Shown here: positions 8,812 to 16,474 of the stretch, piece by piece
Numbering within the stretch: the stretch's first letter is position 1
Layout: each line of letters begins with the position of its first letter
NCBI RefSeq assembly: GCF_017876165.1
Contig: NZ_JAGINQ010000002.1
Location: 62,001 to 126,000, forward strand
From: Azospirillum soli
GTDB lineage: Bacteria; Pseudomonadota; Alphaproteobacteria; Azospirillales; Azospirillaceae
Length of the DNA: 64,000 nt
Direction of reading: 5' to 3'
Translations under genes and position numbers: made by a program
The notes under the pieces: model-generated
What the model saw: the letters and a program-made list of their open reading frames with translations, nothing else
Database searches by the model: none
Told to the model about the DNA's origin: nothing

Positions 8812-11214
8812 GTGAACGCGTTTACCAAACCATACGCCCTCGCAGCGCTCGGGTTGGCGGCGGGCTTCGGCGCGGCCGCCGACCCCTCGTCGCCGCTCGT
8901 CCTGGGGATGGCCGGCGTGCTCGGGGCCGCCAGCTTCGGCGGCTTCTTCTGGAGCGCCAAGCGGAACCGCCGCGACACCGACCGGCTGTCGTCGGAGATC
9001 GCGCGGCTGGAAGCCCTGCTGACCGCCTGCCCCCACCCTTGGTGCGCCTGGGACGCGGAAGGGACGACTTTGGCTTCGCCCGACTGCGCGACTCTGCTCG
9101 GCACCGGCGCCTTGACTGGGACGGTGACGGGCGACCTGTCCGCCGCCTTCTCCCCAACCGACGCCCCCCGCGTCGCCGAGGCCGTGCGGCGGCTGCGCGC
9201 GAAGGGCGACAGCTTCCGGCTGGAGGCCGTGACGAAGACCGGCCGCCGCCTGCGCCTTGCCGGGCGGCGCGCTGGCCCGGCCTCTGGCGAGAATGCCAAC
9301 GGCTCCTCACTCGACGTGGTCTGGCTGGAAGACCTGACCGAGCAGGGCCGCGAACAGGAAGGACTGACCCAGGCGCGCGACACCGCCCAGTCGGCGCTGG
9401 CCGACTTGCGGGCGGCGATGGACGCGCTGCCCGTGCCGGTGTGGCTGCGCGGCGCCGACCTCGGGCTCGCCTGGTGCAACCGCGCCTACGCCCGCGCCGT
9501 GGACGCCGACCCCGCTGCCGTGCTGGAGGCGCGGACGGAGCTGGCCTCGGCCGGCGCCGGCCGGGCCTTGGCCGAGCGGGCGCGCGACGCCGGGGTGGCC
9601 CAGTCGGAGCGGGTGACCGTGGTCGTCGGCACCGAACGCCGCCTGCTGGAGGTGACCGAGGCCCCGCTGCCCGCCCCGGACGGGACCGGCACGTTGGTGG
9701 TCGGCTACGCCCTCGACCTCACCCAGGCGGAGGAACTGCGGACGGAGCTGAACCGCCATCTCGCCGCCCACGCGGAGGTGCTGGAGAAGCTCGGCACCGC
9801 CATCGCCATCTTCGGGCCGGACATGCGGCTGACGTTCTTCAACCACGCCTACGCCCAGCTGTGGGAACTGGACGAGGCATGGCTGCGCGGCGAGCCCACC
9901 CATTCTGAGGTGCTGGAGGATCTGCGCGCCCGCCGCCGCCTGCCGGAATACGCCGACTACCAGACCTTCAAGCGCGAACGGCTCGGCCGCTACACCCGCC
10001 TGATGGAGCCGGCGGAGGAAATGATGCACCTCCCCGACGGCACGACGCTGCGCTTTCTGGCCGCGCCCCACCCCATGGGCGGGCTGATGCTGATCATGGA
10101 GGACGTGACCAACACGCTGGCGCTGGAGTCCTCCTACAACACGCTGATGGCGGTGCAGCAGGAGACGCTGGACAACCTCGCCGAAGGCATCGCCGTGTTC
10201 GGCGGCGACGGCCGGCTGAAGCTGTCCAACCCCGCCTTCGCCCGCATCTGGGACCTGCACGACGACGATTTGCAGGGCGAGCCGCACATCTCCGACCTGT
10301 TCGAGCGGATGCGGCCCTTCCTGGAGAACGGCGGCGACTGGGATTCCCTGAAGGACGAGATGATCGGCGCCACGCTGGAACGGGCCGTGCGCTCCGGCCG
10401 GCTGGAGCGGGCGGACGGCTCGGTGGTGGAGTTCTCGACCCTGCCGCTGCCGGACGGGGCGGTGCTGAACAGCTATCTGGACGTGACCGACAGCGCCCGG
10501 CTGGAGCAGGCGCTGCGCGCCTCCAACGCCGCGCTGGAGGCCGCCGACCAGCTGAAGAGCGAGTTCATCGCCAACGTCTCCCACCACCTGCGCACACCGC
10601 TGAACGGCATCATCGGCTTCGCCGAGGTGCTGGCGAACCAGTATTTCGGCGAATTGAACGCCCGCCAGCTGGAGTATGTGAAGAGCGTCCTGAACGCCGG
10701 CGAGCGGCTTTTGGAGCTGATCGACGACGTGGTGGACATGACCAGCCTGGGCGCCGGCGTGACGACGCTGGAGCGCGGCCCGGTGGACGTGACCGACCTG
10801 ATCGAGACGGTCGCCGGCCTGACCCGCGAATGGGCGCGGCGCGAGGGGCTGAAGCTCGACGTCGAGGCCCCGACCGCGCTGGGCGAGGTGGAGGGCGACG
10901 CCAAGCGGTTGAAGCAGGCGCTGTTCACCCTGGTGGTCGGCGCCATCCGCAATCCGCCGACCGACCGCCGCATCCTGCTGTCCGGCGAGCGCACCGACAC
11001 CACCCTGACCCTGACCGTCAGCGGCGGCGTGACCTCGGCCGAGGCCATGGGCCTGCCGTCCCGCTACGACCGCACCGACCCGCGCGGCGCCGCGGCGCTT
11101 GGCCTGTCGCTGGTCCGCAACGTGCTCGAACTGCACGGCGGCCGGCTGGAGGTGGAGGAATGGCCCGGCAACGGCGCCCGCGTCTGCTGCGTGCTGCCGA
11201 TCCGAAACCCGTGA
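8812..11214 (+). CDS. Multi-PAS DivL-like histidine (pseudo)kinase
   Basis: The 800-residue product (GTG 8812; a TTG at 8776 is also open) begins with two hydrophobic segments (about residues 5-45), followed by at least three, probably four PAS-like modules (about 65, 200, 320 and 450, each with an x-N-xAYA/F motif) and a HisKA dimerisation helix with NVSHHLRTPLNGIIGF, where the phosphoacceptor candidate is His591. The ATPase domain is badly degraded: the N-box reads TLVVGAIRN without the usual paired Asn, the DxGxG box reads VSGGVTS, and the GxGLG loop reads GAAALGLS. Such a domain is unlikely to bind ATP. Family memory: in Agrobacterium and relatives the DivL gene lies beside tsaE, amgK, murU, addB, addA and trxA, the same genes found here 6.5 kb downstream. 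I infer a DivL-type regulator that receives or reverses phosphorylation rather than an active kinase. Confidence 0.75.
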   Translation: MNAFTKPYALAALGLAAGFGAAADPSSPLVLGMAGVLGAASFGGFFWSAKRNRRDTDRLSSEIARLEALLTACPHPWCAWDAEGTTLASPDCATLLGTGALTGTVTGDLSAAFSPTDAPRVAEAVRRLRAKGDSFRLEAVTKTGRRLRLAGRRAGPASGENANGSSLDVVWLEDLTEQGREQEGLTQARDTAQSALADLRAAMDALPVPVWLRGADLGLAWCNRAYARAVDADPAAVLEARTELASAGAGRALAERARDAGVAQSERVTVVVGTERRLLEVTEAPLPAPDGTGTLVVGYALDLTQAEELRTELNRHLAAHAEVLEKLGTAIAIFGPDMRLTFFNHAYAQLWELDEAWLRGEPTHSEVLEDLRARRRLPEYADYQTFKRERLGRYTRLMEPAEEMMHLPDGTTLRFLAAPHPMGGLMLIMEDVTNTLALESSYNTLMAVQQETLDNLAEGIAVFGGDGRLKLSNPAFARIWDLHDDDLQGEPHISDLFERMRPFLENGGDWDSLKDEMIGATLERAVRSGRLERADGSVVEFSTLPLPDGAVLNSYLDVTDSARLEQALRASNAALEAADQLKSEFIANVSHHLRTPLNGIIGFAEVLANQYFGELNARQLEYVKSVLNAGERLLELIDDVVDMTSLGAGVTTLERGPVDVTDLIETVAGLTREWARREGLKLDVEAPTALGEVEGDAKRLKQALFTLVVGAIRNPPTDRRILLSGERTDTTLTLTVSGGVTSAEAMGLPSRYDRTDPRGAAALGLSLVRNVLELHGGRLEVEEWPGNGARVCCVLPIRNP

Positions 11215-12555
11215 TTACCCCTGCCGCCGTTTTGGTTCGACGAAGGGCTGGGCCTCCTGCCCCAGTGGCGAGGCCGGTGCGTCCCTCGTGATCAGCCGCG
11301 CGCCGCGCTGGTAGGTCACGTAGCGCCACAGCCACTGCATGGTCACCAGCACCCGCTTCTCGAAGCCGACCAGCAGATAGACGTGGACGATGGCCCACAG
11401 CACCCAGGCGAACCAGCCCTTCAGCCTGCGCTTGCCGAAGTCGAACACCGCAGCACTCCGCCCAACGATGGCCGTGTTGCCCCGGTTGTGGAAGCAGAAG
11501 GCCGGCATCGCCTCGCCCCGCGACAGGCTGGCCTCCAGCGCCCGGCCCAGATGTTCGCCCTGCTGCTTGGCGACCTGCGCCAGCCCCGGCAACGGCTTGC
11601 CGTCGTCGCCCGCGAGGACGGCCGTGTCGCCCAGCGCATAGACGCCCTCCAGTCCGGGCACCGACAGGTCCGGGGCGACCGGAATGCGACCGGCGCGGTC
11701 GGTCTCCACCCCCAGCCATTGCCCGGCCGGAGACGCTTTAATGCCCGCGCCCCACACGATGGTCCCGGCCGGAATGAAGCGCCCGCCGATGGTGACCCCG
11801 CCCGGCTCGATCTTCTCCACCGCCTGGCCGGTCAGTACCACCACCCCAAGCTCCTCCAGCTTCCGCCGGGCGTAGTTGGACAGGTCTTCCGGAAAGGCGG
11901 CGAGGATGCGCGGCCCCGCCTCGACCAGCAGCACTTTGGCCGCGCGCGGGTCGATGCGGCGGAAGTCGCGGGCCAGGGCGTGCCGCGCCAACTCGGCGAT
12001 GGACCCGGCCATTTCCACGCCGGTCGGTCCGCCCCCGACGATGATGGAGGTCATCAGCGCCGTCTGCCGAGCCGGATCCTCGCACATCTCCGCCTGTTCG
12101 AAGCTCATCAGCAGCCGGGCGCGAATGGCCCGCGCGTTCTCGATGGTCTTCAGGCCGGGGGCGACCTCCGCCCACTCGTCGTGGCCGAAGTAGTTGTAGG
12201 AAGACCCCGTCGCCAGCACCAGCCGGTCATAGGGGACGAAGCTGCCGTCGGCCAGCATGACCTTTCTCTGCGCAAGGTCGATCCCGGTCACCTCCCCCAT
12301 CACCACGTCGATGTTGGGGTGGCGGCTGAGGATGCGGCGGATCGGCTCGGCGATGTCGGCCGGCGACAGGGCGGCGGTCGCCACCTGGTACAGCAGCGGA
12401 ACGAACAGGTGATAATTGTGCCGGTCAATCACCGTGACGCGGATGTTGGTGCCGCCCAATTCCTCCGCGCAAGCCAGCCCGCCGAAGCCAGCGCCCACGA
12501 TGACCACATGCGGGCTGTTATTGACGGGCGCGGGCGTTCGGTCGAGATGGGGCAC
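11215..12555 (-). CDS. ndh: Type II NADH dehydrogenase (NDH-2)
   Basis: NDH-2 passes electrons from NADH to quinone through FAD at the inner membrane without pumping protons. The FAD-binding loop GAGFGGLACAEEL is near the N-terminus, the NAD-binding loop VGGGPTGVEMAGSIAE is central, and YALGDTA binds FAD near residue 310. The C-terminal part (GWFAWVLWAIVHVYLLVGFEKR, then WRYVTYQRGARLI) is the membrane-anchoring region typical of NDH-2. I use GTG 12555, which gives a family-like N-terminus (446 aa) and has GGAG ten bases upstream; another GTG at 12654 would add 33 unsupported residues. It is convergent with the DivL-like gene, whose stop touches its 3' end. Confidence 0.88.
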   Translation of the reverse strand: MPHLDRTPAPVNNSPHVVIVGAGFGGLACAEELGGTNIRVTVIDRHNYHLFVPLLYQVATAALSPADIAEPIRRILSRHPNIDVVMGEVTGIDLAQRKVMLADGSFVPYDRLVLATGSSYNYFGHDEWAEVAPGLKTIENARAIRARLLMSFEQAEMCEDPARQTALMTSIIVGGGPTGVEMAGSIAELARHALARDFRRIDPRAAKVLLVEAGPRILAAFPEDLSNYARRKLEELGVVVLTGQAVEKIEPGGVTIGGRFIPAGTIVWGAGIKASPAGQWLGVETDRAGRIPVAPDLSVPGLEGVYALGDTAVLAGDDGKPLPGLAQVAKQQGEHLGRALEASLSRGEAMPAFCFHNRGNTAIVGRSAAVFDFGKRRLKGWFAWVLWAIVHVYLLVGFEKRVLVTMQWLWRYVTYQRGARLITRDAPASPLGQEAQPFVEPKRRQG

Positions 12556-12856
12556 GGCCCGGAATCTCCAGTTGGTCACTATCCCAACTGAAGAACCGTC
12601 CGTGCCACCCTTTGTTGCACCGCATCGGACGCAGGCGCCGAGGTCGAAGGACACATGCAGCCTTGTCCCTCGCCTCTCGGAAGCGTGTCATACCGTCGCG
12701 CTAAAGCGCTGACACACCCGCTCTTTCTTCATCGTCATGCCCGGCCTTGAGCCGGGCATCCACGGCGGCTCCGGCACGCATTCGCAACGACGTGGATGGC
12801 CGGGTCAAGCCCGGCCATGACGGTTTGAGGTGTGTCAGGACTTCCGCTCGGCGATA
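12556..12856. other. Gene-free interval with palindromic repeat
   Basis: About 300 bp between the RTX gene and ndh, both read leftward. The only recognisable content is the 90-bp inverted repeat at 12733-12822. The ndh promoter should lie here, but no convincing -35/-10 pair stands out. Confidence 0.5.
12733..12822. repeat. Alphaproteobacterial palindromic intergenic repeat
   Basis: Left arm 12733-12764 and right arm 12791-12822 (32 bp each) pair over most positions, with cores ATGCCCGGC/GGCCGGGTCAAGCCCGG, around a 26-bp loop. Elements with CGTCATGCCCGG...CGTGGATG termini are scattered between genes in many alphaproteobacteria. It lies just beyond the stop of the RTX gene on its transcript and could fold into a strong hairpin that ends or protects the message. 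Confidence 0.75.
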
Positions 12857-13363
12857 TCACGTAGCAAAGAGAATATTTCGAAGATTGCTGTCGTAGGTCA
12901 CGCCGACCAGGAGAAGGGACGACTGCTCGTCGATGGTCACCAAGGTGCTGGCCGTGCCTCCGTAGTCATAGGCTTCAAGCCCCACATCCGCGTACTTAAC
13001 GCCTTTCACCTTGACGTGGTCCTGCTCCAGCACGAAGCCGTTCACGATGTCCTGCCCAGTGCCCCAGCGGGAACTTTCAACGTAGACGATGTCAGCCGCA
13101 CCGTCGTCTCCGAGCAATTCGCTTTCTCCAAGATAGAAGAAATCGGCTCCATTCCCGGCATCGATGGTGTCCGCCCCCAGACCGCCAATCACGACATCGT
13201 TGCCATCACCATCCTGAATATAGTCGTTGCCCGTCCCGCCGTTGACGAAGTCATCCCCTCTCCAGCCGAGCAACACGTCATTCCCTTGAAGCCCGGAGAT
13301 CACGTCGGCATCGGACGTGCCCTTGATACGATCAACTCCCTCACCGCCCGTTAAAGTCGCCAT
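12857..13363 (-). CDS. Small RTX-type calcium-binding protein
   Basis: A 168-residue protein made mostly of glycine/aspartate nonapeptide repeats (GGEGVDRIKG, SGLQGNDVLLG, NGGTGNDYIQDG, GNDVVIGGLGADTIDAGNGAD) that fold into a calcium-binding beta-roll, followed by a C-terminal beta region (STLVTIDEQSSLLLVGV). RTX proteins are usually secreted by a type I ABC exporter through an uncleaved C-terminal signal; no exporter genes are nearby. ATG 13363 follows a good GGGAG Shine-Dalgarno; the open frame to 13420 lacks one. The gene and its upstream 200 bp are visibly more AT-rich than the surroundings, which hints at acquisition by transfer. There is no adhesin or enzyme domain. Confidence 0.85.
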   Translation of the reverse strand: MATLTGGEGVDRIKGTSDADVISGLQGNDVLLGWRGDDFVNGGTGNDYIQDGDGNDVVIGGLGADTIDAGNGADFFYLGESELLGDDGAADIVYVESSRWGTGQDIVNGFVLEQDHVKVKGVKYADVGLEAYDYGGTASTLVTIDEQSSLLLVGVTYDSNLRNILFAT

Positions 13364-13563
13364 GGCGTTTACTCCCAAATTTATTACAGACTCCGGCTTC
13401 ATGATTAACGACAGCGACACACAATTAAATAACTAAAAATGATTTATCGAGTTGATCAGACTTCTGTATTTGTAATTTACAGCCACCTTGTCGCGGTAAT
13501 CACACCACGACCTAATAGGGGCTAGCGGCATTTCGGTAACAGGAGAAGCCACCCAGCCGGGCA

Positions 13564-14925
13564 TCAGCGCGGCAGCATCACCGTCACCCGCAAGCCCCCC
13601 CCTACCCGGTTGGCCAAGGCGATGTCGCCGCCATGCCCGCGCAGGATGGTCCGGGCGGTGGACAGGCCCAGCCCGACGCCGCCCGTGTCGCGGGACCTGG
13701 ACCGCTCCAGCCGGTAGAAGGGGGTGAACACCTTCTCGAACTCGTCTTCCGGGATGCCGGGGCCGCCGTCCTCGATCTCTATGCGGGCCTGCCCGTCCTC
13801 CGGCACCAGCCGCACGGTGAAGCCGCCGCCATAGGCGATGGCGTTGTCCATCAGGTTGGCGAAAGCCCGCCGCAACGCCACCGGCCGCCCGTCCACCACG
13901 GCGTGCGGCGGCCCTTCGTAGGCGGCGTCGTGGCCGGCGTCCACCCGGTCGTCGCACAGGCTCTGCAGCAGATCGGCGAGATCGAGGGGCCCTCGCGGTT
14001 CGCGCTGAGCGTCGTCGCGGGCAAAGGCCAGCGTCGCCTTGATCATCGCCTCCATCTCATCAAGGTCGGCGAGCATCTTGCGCTGCATCTCCGGATCCTC
14101 GACCAGCTCGGCGCGCAGGCGCAGGCGGGTCAGCGGGGTGCGCAGGTCGTGGCTGATGGCGGCCAGCATCTGCGTGCGGTCGGCGACGAAGCGGGCCAGC
14201 CGCGCCTGCATCCGGTTGAAGGCGCGGGTGGCGGCGCGCAGCTCGCGCGGGCCGGCCTCGGGCAGCGGCTGCGCCTCGCCGTCCACGCCCAACCGCTCGG
14301 CCGCTTCGGCGAAGCGGGCAATGGGGGCGGTCAGCCGACGCGCCGTCCACAGCGAGACCAGCGCGATGGCCGCCACGATGCCCGCCATCCACAGAACGAA
14401 GCGCAGCAGCCGGAACGGCCCTTCCAGCGGGTCGCCGCCGGAGAAGACCAGCCACGTCCCGTCCACCAGCTGCACCGACAGGCGCACATCGGTACCCCAG
14501 TGATGCTCCTCCACCGGGAAAGGACCGGGCAGCGGCCGTTCGCGGCGGGTTTCCACCACCACGGTCCGGTGCGGGTCATCGAGAGCGTTGCGGACGGCGC
14601 GGCGCAGTCGTTCGAACGGGAAACCCTCGCGCACGTCGCCGAAACGGGGCTTCTCCCGCTGCCAGTCAACCCGCAGCACCGGATCGTCGATGGCCCGCAC
14701 CAGCCGCCCCCGCTCGGTGACGGGCGTGCTCTCCACCAGTTGGACGATGGAAGACACCCGCTGGACCAGCACACGGAACCCGTGGACCGGCCGCCCTTCC
14801 GGCCGGTCGGTCAGGTAGACGAGCGCGCTGACCGCTTGCGTCAACAGCAGCGCCAGCACCACCGTCAGCGCCATGCGCGCGACGATGCTGTCCGGCAGGA
14901 AACGACGTATGCTCAGCCTCGTCAC
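13564..14925 (-). CDS. Sensor histidine kinase (EnvZ/Cpx-like)
   Basis: This 453-residue membrane kinase has transmembrane helices near residues 15-35 and 165-190 enclosing a periplasmic sensor of about 130 residues, then a HAMP linker (RRLTAPIARFAEAAERLG), a HisKA helix with AISHDLRTPLTRLRLRAEL (phosphoacceptor His259), and an intact ATPase domain with NLMDNAIAYG, DGGPGIPED and GGVGLGLS. It autophosphorylates and passes phosphate to the response regulator encoded just upstream, whose stop codon overlaps its start by 4 bp (14922-14925). A Spy/CpxP-like periplasmic protein is divergent from the pair, so envelope stress is a plausible signal. Start at 14925 fits the overlap. Confidence 0.93.
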   Translation of the reverse strand: MTRLSIRRFLPDSIVARMALTVVLALLLTQAVSALVYLTDRPEGRPVHGFRVLVQRVSSIVQLVESTPVTERGRLVRAIDDPVLRVDWQREKPRFGDVREGFPFERLRRAVRNALDDPHRTVVVETRRERPLPGPFPVEEHHWGTDVRLSVQLVDGTWLVFSGGDPLEGPFRLLRFVLWMAGIVAAIALVSLWTARRLTAPIARFAEAAERLGVDGEAQPLPEAGPRELRAATRAFNRMQARLARFVADRTQMLAAISHDLRTPLTRLRLRAELVEDPEMQRKMLADLDEMEAMIKATLAFARDDAQREPRGPLDLADLLQSLCDDRVDAGHDAAYEGPPHAVVDGRPVALRRAFANLMDNAIAYGGGFTVRLVPEDGQARIEIEDGGPGIPEDEFEKVFTPFYRLERSRSRDTGGVGLGLSTARTILRGHGGDIALANRVGGGLRVTVMLPR

Positions 14926-15650
14926 GGGCTCGCCACCACGGCCGGGGTGAACAGGTAGCCGCCGCCCCGCACCGTCTTGATCAGCGTCGGGTCGGCGGGG
15001 TCGGGTTCGATCTTGCGGCGCAGGCGGCTGACCTGCACGTCGATGGACCGGTCGAAGGGCACCGCCGACCGCCCCCGCGCCAGATCGAGCAGCTGGTCGC
15101 GGGTCAGCACGCGCTGCGGATGCTCGACGAAGGCGACCAGCAGGTCGTACTCGCCGGCCGACAGCTGCACCAGCACCCCGTCCGGCGACCGAAGCTCCCG
15201 CTTCGCCACGTCGAGCGACCAGCCCTCAAACTGCAAGGTCTTGCCCGTCGCCCCGCCGGCCACGGGCTGCGCGGTGGCGCGGCGCAGCACCGCCTTGATG
15301 CGGGCCAGCAGCTCGCGCGGGCTGAAGGGCTTCGCCAGATAGTCGTCGGCGCCCATCTCCAGCCCGACGATGCGGTCGGTCTCCTCGCCCATGGCGGTCA
15401 GCATGATAACCGGCGTCTGCGCCGTGTCGGGCGTAGCCCGCAGGCGGCGGCACAGGCTGAGGCCGTCCTCGCCCGGCAGCATGAGGTCGAGCACGATCAG
15501 ATCGACGCGCGCCGTTTCCAGCGCGCGCATCATCTCGGCCCCGTCCTTCACGCCGGTGACGCGGTAGCCGTGCCGCGTCAGGAACTGCGCGACGAGGGAG
15601 CGGATTTCGCGGTCGTCATCGACCACCAGGAGATGAGGCGTGCGGTCCAT
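14922..15650 (-). CDS. OmpR-family response regulator
   Basis: A 242-residue regulator with an N-terminal receiver domain (acidic DDD at 11-13, phosphoacceptor Asp55 in VLDLMLPGEDG, conserved Lys in YLAKPFSPREL) and a C-terminal winged-helix DNA-binding domain (LSAGEYDLLVAFVEHP, DRSIDVQVSRLRRKIE, IKTVRGGGYLF). It overlaps the sensor kinase gene by 4 bp, so the two are coupled. The divergent region toward the Spy-like gene contains four TGTAAC/GTTAC elements, two of them spaced exactly 10 bp, which are candidate binding sites for this protein. Function as part of an envelope-stress circuit is inferred from the neighbour. Confidence 0.94.
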   Translation of the reverse strand: MDRTPHLLVVDDDREIRSLVAQFLTRHGYRVTGVKDGAEMMRALETARVDLIVLDLMLPGEDGLSLCRRLRATPDTAQTPVIMLTAMGEETDRIVGLEMGADDYLAKPFSPRELLARIKAVLRRATAQPVAGGATGKTLQFEGWSLDVAKRELRSPDGVLVQLSAGEYDLLVAFVEHPQRVLTRDQLLDLARGRSAVPFDRSIDVQVSRLRRKIEPDPADPTLIKTVRGGGYLFTPAVVASP

Positions 15651-15694
15651 GGCCCCATGATCGAACGGGCGCGCGCGAGGGTGAAGGAAAAATG

Positions 15695-15738
15695 TGTAAC
15701 GCCACGTTACGGCCGCGGCGGCTGTTACACAGCGTTAC
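15695..15738. promoter_or_regulatory. GTTAC half-site array, candidate response-regulator box
   Basis: TGTAAC at 15695-15700 and GTTAC at 15706-15710, 15724-15728 and 15734-15738 lie between the response regulator and the Spy-like gene. The last two are direct repeats one helical turn apart, as expected for tandem binding by an OmpR-family dimer; the first pair forms an inverted arrangement. The placement would let phosphorylated regulator act on both divergent genes. Confidence 0.6.
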
Positions 15739-15834
15739 CAAGTGACGGATTTGCCGACATCAACCCGCAAAGTTCGGGGCCCATCCTGGGGCCATCGGGA
15801 AGGCACACTCCCCTTTGAGCAAGGAGCACCATCC

Positions 15835-16395
15835 ATGAAACGCGCCCTCATGACCACCGCCGCGCTGGTGATCGGCCTCGGCATCGCCGCTCCGGTGTTC
15901 GCCCAGCAGCAGCCCGGTCCTGGCGCCAGTGCCGGCCGCGGCGACCCCAGCCGCCACTTCGCCCGCATGTGCGAGGACCAGGACGCCCGTCTGGCCGGCA
16001 TGCTGGCCTTTGCCGAGAAGAAGCTGAACATCACCGACCAGCAGCGCGCCGCCTGGACCAAGTTCGCCGACACCGCGAAGGCGAGCCAGAAGGTCACGGA
16101 CGACCTCTGCACCAAGTACAAGGACCAGCCGATGCCGACGGCCCTGCCGCAGCAGCTTGAGCGGATGGACGCCATGATGTCGGCCCGCCTCCAGCAGCTC
16201 CAGCAGGTGCGTCCGGCGTTGACCGATCTCTACGCTCAGCTCACCCCTGAGCAGCAGAAGACCGCCGACCAGTTCCTGAACCGCGCCAGCCGCCATATGG
16301 GCGGTATGGGCGGCGGCATGGGTGGCGGTATGGGCGAACACCGCATGCGCCACCACGGTCCGGGCGAACCGGGCCAGGGCCCCCGCGGCGGCTGA
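15835..16395 (+). CDS. Spy/CpxP-like periplasmic LTXXQ protein
   Basis: A 186-residue secreted protein with a clear Sec signal peptide (MKRALMTTAALVIGLGIAAPVFAQ, cleavage near residue 24). The mature part is helical and carries two LTxxQ-type motifs (LNITDQQRAAW and LTPEQQKTAD), the hallmark of Spy/CpxP periplasmic chaperones and stress sensors. The C-terminus is Gly/Met/His-rich (HMGGMGGGMGGGMGEHRMRHH), which could bind metal ions. AAGGAG at 15821 precedes ATG 15835. It is divergent from a two-component pair and followed by a strong terminator, so it is likely a monocistronic target of that pair. The earlier in-frame ATG at 15742 is in the promoter region and unlikely. Confidence 0.88.
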   Translation: MKRALMTTAALVIGLGIAAPVFAQQQPGPGASAGRGDPSRHFARMCEDQDARLAGMLAFAEKKLNITDQQRAAWTKFADTAKASQKVTDDLCTKYKDQPMPTALPQQLERMDAMMSARLQQLQQVRPALTDLYAQLTPEQQKTADQFLNRASRHMGGMGGGMGGGMGEHRMRHHGPGEPGQGPRGG

Positions 16396-16426
16396 TCGGG
16401 TGCCTCCCGTCAGCTGACCGCAAGAG

Positions 16427-16461
16427 CGAGCCGCCGGCCCCCACCGGCGGCTCGTTTTCTT
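16427..16461 (+). terminator. Rho-independent terminator of the Spy-like gene
   Basis: A perfect stem CGAGCCGCCGG / CCGGCGGCTCG (16427-16437 and 16444-16454) with a 6-nt loop is followed by TTTTCTTT. It lies 30 bp after the Spy-like stop codon and faces the 3' end of the reductase gene on the other strand. Confidence 0.9.
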
Positions 16462-16474
16462 TGACCGGCAGGCT

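Noticed and set aside
9307-11136. A 609-codon minus-strand frame opposite the DivL-like gene
   Set aside because: Shadow of a PAS-kinase gene with high codon-position GC; no motif.
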